Shown piece by piece: positions 57,060 through 64,000 of a DNA stretch of 64,000 bases. The notes beneath the pieces were generated by a model. The model saw only the letters and a program-made list of their open reading frames with translations, searched no databases and was not told where the DNA came from. Every line of letters begins with the position of its first letter. The stretch's first letter is position 1. Made by a program: the position numbers and the translations under genes. The stretch lies in NCBI RefSeq assembly GCF_000807275.1, contig NZ_CP009056.1, forward strand, positions 558,001 to 622,000, in the 5' to 3' direction. Source of the DNA: Frischella perrara (GTDB lineage Bacteria > Pseudomonadota > Gammaproteobacteria > Enterobacterales > Orbaceae).

Positions 57060-58895
57060 TTATTTTTCAAAATGTTCAAATAGCATCATTTCAAATCCAT
57101 TCGGATTAAATGGTAACGCATCATAAAGTTGAGGATATTCTTTATCTTGGATATCACTTGTAGTAAATCGCACATGCTCTTTACTATCAAGATATTGGTT
57201 TTCAACAATATTTCCTTGTTTTGATATTTTAATATGATTAGTTTTAATCCCTTGTTCATTGAATCTTTCTAAAATAGCGAGAGTGTTTTTCTTTTTAACC
57301 GTTTTAAATGTTCGGATAATATTACCTTGAGCATTTTTTATGACTTGTGAGGCAGGTAAATATTGCCCACTTTCATATTCTGACTCTATCACTAACTTCG
57401 GCACAACATGACTTTCAATGACAGTTAATTTACTTCGAATAGGTGCGTTCTTTTTGTAATCAAACTCGGTTGTTAACCATTGCACGCGTGTTTTTTGTAA
57501 TGTTGAGACAATTTTGCCCATGACTTTTTCCACACGAACATAAGTAGGTTGAGCTATAGCCTGTTCAACATTGTTTAACGGTGTTAATTGTCCTTTGTCA
57601 TTAATCACAAAAAAGTGAATACCATTTTCGAGAGATTTAAATTGCGTTGAAGGTAAAGAGATAGCCGTTTGTTGCCATTTGGTTTTATCAATTTTCTTAT
57701 ATTGATAATTATTATCTATTTCGATTCTTATTAAATCACTGTATTTTTCTTGAGGTGATTGATTTTCGGCTTCAATTAACGTTAAAGGTGCTTGATGCGG
57801 AAAGTTCTTATAGCGTTCAGCCATAAAACTTGGGAAAGGTAGTTTATGATAGTAAACTTGGTTCGGTTTAATACCTAAATACTCAGCTCTTTTAAGGGCA
57901 TCTTCGTCGTACTTAGGATTATCACTGATACCTTGCTCAAACATAGAATCGGTTAGTAATGCGTTACTCTTTTCGACATTCATTACTAGCTTATTGTAAG
58001 GATAGGGCTCCTCCAAATCCTTGTCAAAATCGAATATTTCAGGTTCGGAGTTGTTGGTTTTTATTACTTTACCGTATTTGTTTAGTATCTCATTTTTTAC
58101 TCGGAACGAGTTCTCATAATGGCTAACTCTATTAGTTTTAATGCCTTCATTATCAAAGAACTCATCTATTGAGTAAATATCCTCTTGATGCACGATAGTT
58201 TCAATAGAAGACTGTTTTGTTTCTATATTTTTTCTGATCGCTTTTACCATCTCTCCTTTTTCATCAAAGAATACCTCAGAATCATAAATAACTTTTTTAT
58301 TGTTATCATACATTTCTAATTTAAGATATTTTAAGCTGTTATTAGACCAATAATCATATTTATAATGGGTAATAGAAGTTAAAGATCTTTTTTGAATACT
58401 CACCACAATACCGTGTTTTTTTTCAATCCGTAAGTAACTCGGTAATAAGTAAACATCATTGAATGAGTTCTTCTTTTGTAATTGTTTATGTTCATCTAAG
58501 GTATAAAAATAGACGCCATCGTCTAATGATTGAAATGAATCAGTGGGATAGATAACTTCAATAATATTTCGATCTAGTTGTATTATCTGGCTATATTGGT
58601 AGTTTTTATTTAACTGTACTTGTGCAATGCTCTGAGTTGCCATTATGTACATATTTGGATTGGTTTCTAATTCATTTACTGATGAATATAAACTTTTTTC
58701 AGGGAAACTGTCTTGATTATCCAAAGCTGGCAAATAATCAAGTTGGTAATAAGTCGTATTAGGTAAAATTCCTTGTTGTTTTAATTGATTGACGATTTGT
58801 TGTTGTTGTTGGTTGTTCATATTTACCTTAGCGATCACATATTGAATTGAGCATATCCCAAATAAAAATAAGCAGATTTTAACTAAAGTCTTCAT
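57060..58895 (-). CDS. Secreted 610-residue tandem-array protein, copy 2
   Basis: A 611-residue paralogue with a second type of signal peptide, MKTLVKICLFLFGICSIQYVIA, followed by KVNMNNQQQQQIVNQLKQQG. The first half differs clearly from copies 1 and 4 (for example PALDNQDSFPEKSLYSSVNELETNPNMYIMA), whereas the second half, from about residue 305 (PYPYNKLVMNVEKSNALL), is nearly the same in all copies. It carries the same internal two-fold repeat. AGAG stands before the ATG. No domain recognised. Confidence 0.78.
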   Translation of the reverse strand: MKTLVKICLFLFGICSIQYVIAKVNMNNQQQQQIVNQLKQQGILPNTTYYQLDYLPALDNQDSFPEKSLYSSVNELETNPNMYIMATQSIAQVQLNKNYQYSQIIQLDRNIIEVIYPTDSFQSLDDGVYFYTLDEHKQLQKKNSFNDVYLLPSYLRIEKKHGIVVSIQKRSLTSITHYKYDYWSNNSLKYLKLEMYDNNKKVIYDSEVFFDEKGEMVKAIRKNIETKQSSIETIVHQEDIYSIDEFFDNEGIKTNRVSHYENSFRVKNEILNKYGKVIKTNNSEPEIFDFDKDLEEPYPYNKLVMNVEKSNALLTDSMFEQGISDNPKYDEDALKRAEYLGIKPNQVYYHKLPFPSFMAERYKNFPHQAPLTLIEAENQSPQEKYSDLIRIEIDNNYQYKKIDKTKWQQTAISLPSTQFKSLENGIHFFVINDKGQLTPLNNVEQAIAQPTYVRVEKVMGKIVSTLQKTRVQWLTTEFDYKKNAPIRSKLTVIESHVVPKLVIESEYESGQYLPASQVIKNAQGNIIRTFKTVKKKNTLAILERFNEQGIKTNHIKISKQGNIVENQYLDSKEHVRFTTSDIQDKEYPQLYDALPFNPNGFEMMLFEHFEK

Positions 58896-59058
58896 ATACT
58901 CTCCAGATTCCTTATCAATGATGCTAATTGAGTAACCAAAGTAGAGATAGGATACTCAATGTATTGCTCAATTGAATTATGACTCATCAGTTTATAGTTA
59001 CGATAACACTAAGATCTACTAACACTTATTGTTATATTATGTTGTTTAGCCTGTACTG

Positions 59059-60888
59059 TTATTTATTAAAATGTTCAAATAGCATCATTTCAAATCCATC
59101 CGGATTAAATGGTAACGCATCATAAAGTTGAGGATATTCTTTATCTTGGATATCACTTGTAGTAAATCGCACATGCTCTTTACTATCAAGATATTGATTT
59201 TCAATATCTCCTTGTTTTGATATTTCAATATGATTAGTTTTAATTCCTTGTTCATTGAATCTTTCTAAGATAGCGATAGTGTTTTTCTTTTTAACCGTTT
59301 TAAACGTTCGGATAATATTACCTTGAGCATTTTTTATGACTTGTGAGGCTGGTAAATATTGCCCACTTTCATATTCTGACTCAATCACTAACTTCGGTAC
59401 AATCTGGCTTTCAATGACAGTTAATTTACTTCGAATAGGTGTGTTCTTTTTGTAATCAAACTCGGTTGTTAACCATTGCACGCGTGTTTTTTGTAATGTT
59501 GAGACAATTTTGCCCATGACTTTTTCCACACGAACATAAGTAGGTTGAGTTATAGCCTGTTCAACATTGTTTAACGGCGTTAATTGTCCTTTGTCATTAA
59601 TCACAAAAAAGTGAATACCATTTTCGAGAGATTTAAATTGCGATGAAGGTAAAGAGATAGCCGTTTGTTGCCATTTGGTTTTATCGATTTTCTTATATTG
59701 ATAATTATTATCTATTTCGATTCTTATTAAATCACTGTATTTCTCTTGAGGAGATTGATTTTCGGCTTCAATTAACGTTAAAGGTGCCTGATGCGGGAAA
59801 TTCTTATAGCGTTCAGCCATAAAACTTGGGAAAGGTAGTTTATGATAATAAACTTGGTTCGGTTTAATACCTAAATACTCAGCTCTTTTAAGGGCATCTT
59901 CGTCGTACTTAGGATTATCACTGATACCTTGCTCAAACATTGAATCGGTTAGTAATGCGTTACTCTTTTCGACATTCATTACTAGCTTATTGTAAGGATA
60001 GGGTTCATCCAAATCCTTGTCAAAATTGAATATTTCAGGTTCGGAGTTGTTGGTTTTTATTACTTTACCGTTTTTATTTAATACCTCATTTTTTACGCGA
60101 GAAGTGTTCTCATAATTAGTTACACGATTAGTTATATTGCCCTCATTATCAAAGAATTCATTAATGGAGTAGATATCTCCTTGATGAATAATATTTTCGA
60201 TAGAGTATAGCCCCGTTTTTGTATTTTTCCTGATTGCTTTTACCATCTCTCCTTTATCATCAAAAAACACCTCTGAATCATAAATAATATTCTTTTCAGT
60301 ATCGTATTTTTCTATTTTAAGATATTTTAGATTAGTATTATGCCAATAATCATAAATATAACGGCTGATGGATGCTAACCCTCTTTTTTGAATACTTACT
60401 ACAATGCCATGTTTTTTTTCGACTCTTAAATAACAGGGTAATTTGTAGACTTCATTAAATGAGTCTTTTTGTTGTAACTGTTTATTTTCATCTAAGGTAT
60501 AAAAATAAACACCATCGTCTAATGATTGAAATGAATCGGTTGGATAGATGATTTCGATGATATTTCGATTAAGTCGCAATACTTTGCTATATTGATAATT
60601 TTCATTTAACTGTACTTGTGCAATGCTCTGAATTGCCATTATATACATATCTGGGATAGTTTCTAAATGAGATAATGATGGATATAAATTTTCATTAGGA
60701 GTGCTATCTTCATTATCCAAAGCTGGCAAATAATCAAGTTGGTAATAAGTTGTATTAGGTAAAATTCCTTGTTTTTTTAATTGATTGACGATTTGTTCTT
60801 GTTGCTCGTTCATATTTACCTTAGCGATCACATATTGAATTGAGCATATCCCAAATAAAAATAAGCAGATTTTAACTAAAGTCTTCAT
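59059..60888 (-). CDS. Secreted 610-residue tandem-array protein, copy 3
   Basis: A 609-residue paralogue with the copy 2 type of signal peptide and upstream DNA, but its own N-half variants (STPNENLYPSLSHLETIPD, KTGLYSIENIIHQGDIYSI). It lacks one residue near the end (KQGDIENQYL instead of KQGNIVENQYL), a change shared only with copy 4. The 160-base gaps after copies 3 and 4 are almost identical, so gene plus gap is the duplicated unit. No recognised domain; expected in the periplasm. Confidence 0.78.
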   Translation of the reverse strand: MKTLVKICLFLFGICSIQYVIAKVNMNEQQEQIVNQLKKQGILPNTTYYQLDYLPALDNEDSTPNENLYPSLSHLETIPDMYIMAIQSIAQVQLNENYQYSKVLRLNRNIIEIIYPTDSFQSLDDGVYFYTLDENKQLQQKDSFNEVYKLPCYLRVEKKHGIVVSIQKRGLASISRYIYDYWHNTNLKYLKIEKYDTEKNIIYDSEVFFDDKGEMVKAIRKNTKTGLYSIENIIHQGDIYSINEFFDNEGNITNRVTNYENTSRVKNEVLNKNGKVIKTNNSEPEIFNFDKDLDEPYPYNKLVMNVEKSNALLTDSMFEQGISDNPKYDEDALKRAEYLGIKPNQVYYHKLPFPSFMAERYKNFPHQAPLTLIEAENQSPQEKYSDLIRIEIDNNYQYKKIDKTKWQQTAISLPSSQFKSLENGIHFFVINDKGQLTPLNNVEQAITQPTYVRVEKVMGKIVSTLQKTRVQWLTTEFDYKKNTPIRSKLTVIESQIVPKLVIESEYESGQYLPASQVIKNAQGNIIRTFKTVKKKNTIAILERFNEQGIKTNHIEISKQGDIENQYLDSKEHVRFTTSDIQDKEYPQLYDALPFNPDGFEMMLFEHFNK

Positions 60889-61051
60889 ATACTCTCCAGC
60901 TTCCTTGTCAATGATGCTAATTGAGTAACCAAAGTAGAGATAGGATACTCAATGTATTGCTCAATTGAATTATGACTCATCAGTTTATAGTTACGATAAC
61001 ACTAAGATCTACTAGCACTTATTGTTATATTATGTTGTTTAGCCTGTACTG

Positions 61052-62887
61052 TTATTTATTAAAATGTTCAAATAGCATCATTTCAAATCCATCTGGATTA
61101 AATGGTAACTCATCATAAAGTTGAGGATATTCTTTATCTTGGATATCACTTGTAGTAAATCGCACATGCTCTTTACTATCAAGGTATTGATTTTCAATAT
61201 CTCCTTGTTTTGATATCTCAATATGATTAGTTTTAACGCCTTGTTCATTGAATCTTTCTAAGATAGCGATAATATTTTTCTTTTTAACCGTTTTAAACGT
61301 TCGAACAATATTACCTTGAGCATTTTTTATGACTTGTGAGGCAGGTAGATATTGCCCACTTTCATATTCTGACTCTATCACTAACTTCGGCACAATATGA
61401 CTTTCAATGACAGTTAATTTACTTCGAATAGGTGTGTTCTTTTTGTAATCGAACTCGGTTGTTAACCATTGCACACGTGTTTTTTGTAATGTTGAGACAA
61501 TTTTGCCCATGACTTTTTCCACACGAACATAAGTAGGTTGAGTTATAGCCTGTTCAACATTGTTTAACGGCGTTAATTGTCCTTTGTCATTAATCACAAA
61601 AAAGTAAATACCATTTTCGAGAGATTTAAATTGCGATGAAGGTAAAGAGATAGCCGTTTGTTGCCATTTGGTTTTATCAATTTTCTTATATTGATAATTA
61701 TTATCTATTTCGATTCTTATTAAATCACTGTATTTTTCTTGAGGAGATTGATTTTCGGCTTCAATTAACGTTAAAGGTGCTTGATGAGGAAAGTTCTTAT
61801 AGCGTTCAGCCATAAAACTTGGGAAAGGTAGTTTATGATAATAAACTTGGTTCGGTTTAATACCTAAATACTTGGCTCTTTTAAGGGCATCTTCGTCGTA
61901 CTTAGGATTATCACTGATACCTTGCTCAAACATAGAATCGGTTAGTAATGCATTACTCTTTTCGACGTTCATTACTAGCTTATTGTATGGGTAGGGCTCA
62001 TCCAAGTCTTTTTCAAAATCAAATAATAGTGGATTTATATTATTTATTTTTATTACGTTACCGCTTTTATTTAATACCTCATTTTTTACACGGAACGAGT
62101 TCTCATAGTGAATAACACGGTTAGTTTTCGTATTTTTATTATTAAAATACTCTTCAATAGAATAAACATCCCCATCATGTTGAACTAATTCAATAGCCAG
62201 ATTACCCGTTACAGTATTTTCCCTAATATTTTTCTCTATTCTTCCATAATCATTAAAAAATGTTTCTGAGATATAAATAATATTGTCATTATTATCAGTC
62301 ATTTCTATTTTAAGATATTTTAGACTGTTATTTGCCCAATAATCGTACTTATAATGAGAAATGGATGCTAGAGGTCTTTTCTGAATACTTACCACAATGC
62401 CATGTTTTTTTTCGACTCTTAAATAACAGGGTAATTTGTAAACCTCGTCAAATGATTCTTTTTTGTGCAACTGCTTTTGTTCATCTAAGATATAAAAATA
62501 AACGCCATCGTCTAATGATTGAAATGAATCAGTGGGGTAGATAACTTCGATAATATTTCGATTGCGTTGTAATACTTCACTATATTGATAATTTTCATTT
62601 AATTTTACTTCTGCAATGCTTTGAATGGCTAATTCATACATGTCTGGGTGAGTTTCTAAATCTGATATTGATGAAAATAAATGTTCCATTGGAACGCTAT
62701 CTTCATTTTCAAAAGCTGTCATAAAATCATATTGATAATAAATTTTATTAGGTAAAATTGATTGTTTTTTTAACTGTTCTATTGTTTTTATTTGATGTTC
62801 GTTCATTCTTACCTCTGCATAAACATAATCAACCGTTATCATCCATAGCATAAAAGGAAGCAAGTATATCTTTATTAAACTTTTCAT
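61052..62887 (-). CDS. Secreted 610-residue tandem-array protein, copy 4
   Basis: A 611-residue paralogue whose first half and signal peptide are nearly identical to copy 1, while its last 70 residues follow copy 3 (KQGDIENQYL). It starts 44 bases after the intact 284-residue gene, with a ribosome site in AGGAGAAG, and is probably co-transcribed with it. This is the clearest pair for an effector-immunity reading: a protein without signal followed directly by one with a signal peptide. Confidence 0.8.
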   Translation of the reverse strand: MKSLIKIYLLPFMLWMITVDYVYAEVRMNEHQIKTIEQLKKQSILPNKIYYQYDFMTAFENEDSVPMEHLFSSISDLETHPDMYELAIQSIAEVKLNENYQYSEVLQRNRNIIEVIYPTDSFQSLDDGVYFYILDEQKQLHKKESFDEVYKLPCYLRVEKKHGIVVSIQKRPLASISHYKYDYWANNSLKYLKIEMTDNNDNIIYISETFFNDYGRIEKNIRENTVTGNLAIELVQHDGDVYSIEEYFNNKNTKTNRVIHYENSFRVKNEVLNKSGNVIKINNINPLLFDFEKDLDEPYPYNKLVMNVEKSNALLTDSMFEQGISDNPKYDEDALKRAKYLGIKPNQVYYHKLPFPSFMAERYKNFPHQAPLTLIEAENQSPQEKYSDLIRIEIDNNYQYKKIDKTKWQQTAISLPSSQFKSLENGIYFFVINDKGQLTPLNNVEQAITQPTYVRVEKVMGKIVSTLQKTRVQWLTTEFDYKKNTPIRSKLTVIESHIVPKLVIESEYESGQYLPASQVIKNAQGNIVRTFKTVKKKNIIAILERFNEQGVKTNHIEISKQGDIENQYLDSKEHVRFTTSDIQDKEYPQLYDELPFNPDGFEMMLFEHFNK

Positions 62888-62931
62888 AACTTCTCCTGAC
62901 TAGCCTTTTTTAAGTTAATTTATTATCACTA

Positions 62932-63786
62932 TTAATTTAATTTTGCTTTACGAGAAATATTGGATAATTTTTTAACTAATTTTTGTCTGGTTTTGATTTT
63001 ATTTTCAGGATTATTATTATTTGCCATTAGTGATTTTTTATATCGCAAAAAATGCTTATCCAGATCCTCCCCAATACATTCAGGATCGGCTAAATTACAA
63101 CTCGCCAATATAATAAATAACAGAGTATGACAGTTTGTTTCTTTATAACTGTCATTGGCCCAGCTCCATTCATCACTAAATGTCATAGCTGTTTCTCTAA
63201 TCTCATCAAATATCTGTTCAATAGTTCGTTTATCATCTGATAAGACATAAGGATTGTTAGTAAAGGGAATTTTTTCGGGATGAAAACGAGCATTTTGATG
63301 TGGATCAAATGGTCTTATAGAATGTTCATTATTATTTGTTTTTCGACCGGCTTCTCGATCATCGGATGGGGTTAGTTTTTTGTTTTTATCTTTCTTTTTC
63401 CGTTTTTCATGGTCGCCATTTAAAACACCATCAGTAGATATGACTAAATTATTATTAAAAATATTGAGTGGCTGAAACGGTAATCCAGCAGGGTACCAGC
63501 CATAACTCTCCCGGAAACCATTAGCCTTATTGGGTTGAATTTTTGCGTTATTGATTTCACCATCATTTAGACCATCTTGCCGAGCTTGTGCCATAGCCGG
63601 ATCGGTGTCATCTTCATCATCATGTATTAGTTCGATCCAAAAATGACCAGGTCGGAATAAAAGTAGATTAACGGGTATTCTGCGGATTAATAGTTTATCT
63701 ATTTTCTTTGCACCGGCTTTAACAACTGTTTTTACTTTGGGTGATTGCCCTGTGGTTGTCATTGATTTTGTTGTTGTCCAACACAT
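62932..63786 (-). CDS. 284-residue protein with His...Asn-Cys motif, candidate effector
   Basis: Not recognised as a known family. There is no signal peptide. Early in the chain comes LLLFRPGHFWIELIHDDE (His48), then a polar, probably disordered stretch (about 115-165, GDHEKRKKKDKNKK). Later there is SYKETNCHTLLFIILASCNL (Cys219, His220), and a basic helical tail follows. A histidine in GHxW/F followed much later by NC-x-T is the order seen in circularly permuted NlpC/P60 and LRAT-like cysteine hydrolases; I offer that as a hypothesis. A strong AAAGGATAG ribosome site precedes the ATG. The next gene on the strand encodes a periplasmic protein, suggesting a toxin acting in the periplasm or on lipids. 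Confidence 0.65.
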   Translation of the reverse strand: MCWTTTKSMTTTGQSPKVKTVVKAGAKKIDKLLIRRIPVNLLLFRPGHFWIELIHDDEDDTDPAMAQARQDGLNDGEINNAKIQPNKANGFRESYGWYPAGLPFQPLNIFNNNLVISTDGVLNGDHEKRKKKDKNKKLTPSDDREAGRKTNNNEHSIRPFDPHQNARFHPEKIPFTNNPYVLSDDKRTIEQIFDEIRETAMTFSDEWSWANDSYKETNCHTLLFIILASCNLADPECIGEDLDKHFLRYKKSLMANNNNPENKIKTRQKLVKKLSNISRKAKLN

Positions 63787-63964
63787 AAAGCTATCCTTTG
63801 ATTCTCTTTGTACCTAACTCTACTTGTTTATGGTCAGAATTAGCTATTTCGGTTTTATTATTCGGCAATGAGACGATTATTTTATCTGAGGACTTACCGT
63901 TCCTGATTAATAATCGCTCTGCCGATCGTGTTTTCAACTTAGATAAATTGGTTTATCTATACTG

Positions 63965-64000
63965 TTATTTTTTAAAATGGTCAAATAGCATCTTTTCAAA
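63965..64000 (-). CDS. C-terminal end of a fifth 610-residue paralogue, cut by the window
   Basis: The last codons (FEKMLFDHFKK and stop) match the C-termini of copies 1-4, such as FEMMLFDHFNK. The 3' flank matches 56968-57059, so the array continues beyond the window. Confidence 0.7.
   Translation of the reverse strand, partial: FEKMLFDHFKK

Overview
The window is strongly AT-rich and reads as the chromosome of a gammaproteobacterium close to the enterics. Recognisable relatives of rstAB, yhiN, pdxY, btsT, yjgA/darP, pmbA, yfaY, ynbD and clsC are all present. Low GC, an enteric-like core, a phosphotransferase beta-glucoside operon and type VI secretion (T6SS) Rhs cassettes fit an Orbaceae gut symbiont such as Gilliamella. 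That assignment is inference from gene content, not a database match.

Layout. 1-5.7 kb: a two-component pair (rstA-rstB) convergent with a three-gene minus-strand operon (MHS transporter, pdxY, yhiN). 5.9-10.2 kb: a beta-glucoside locus with a GntR/UTRA regulator divergent from a BglF-type PTS permease and a GH1 6-phospho-beta-glucosidase; a CRP-like site, a palindrome and a promoter lie between, and a strong terminator follows. 10.2-14.9 kb: three near-identical secreted ankyrin-repeat genes with gene scraps around them. 15-31.3 kb: five tandem copies of a large HExxH metallopeptidase family I do not recognise. Only the first and last carry a von Willebrand A (vWA) module, and only the last keeps an intact RCC1 propeller; the others are truncated or decayed. 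31.4-32.6 kb: an EstB-like serine hydrolase. 33-42.7 kb: an orphan T6SS vgrG-eagR-rhs-immunity cluster with displaced Rhs tips and immunity genes. 43.3-45.1 kb: a ynbD-like lipid phosphatase and a possible ynbA scrap. 45.4-54.7 kb: conserved genes btsT, darP, pmbA, a SulP transporter, yfaY and clsC. 54.9-64 kb: four complete copies and one partial copy of a roughly 610-residue secreted protein, interleaved with one intact and one decayed copy of a 284-residue protein that has a His...Asn-Cys motif.

How it fits together. The conserved blocks are interrupted by islands built from tandem duplications. The Rhs cluster is a clear T6SS toxin-immunity locus: prePAAR Rhs effector, EagR chaperone, VgrG spike, NTF2-fold immunity, plus an older GH-E nuclease/TPR-immunity cassette. 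The 284/610-residue unit and the ankyrin array have the same look: several signal-peptide proteins in tandem next to one protein without a signal. I propose them as effector-immunity arrays. The metallopeptidase-vWA-RCC1 family is the best candidate for an undescribed system. Its copies preserve the stages of duplication, deletion and decay, and its leaders keep a hairpin whose sequence has changed. I saw no tRNA, rRNA, CRISPR array or insertion sequence.
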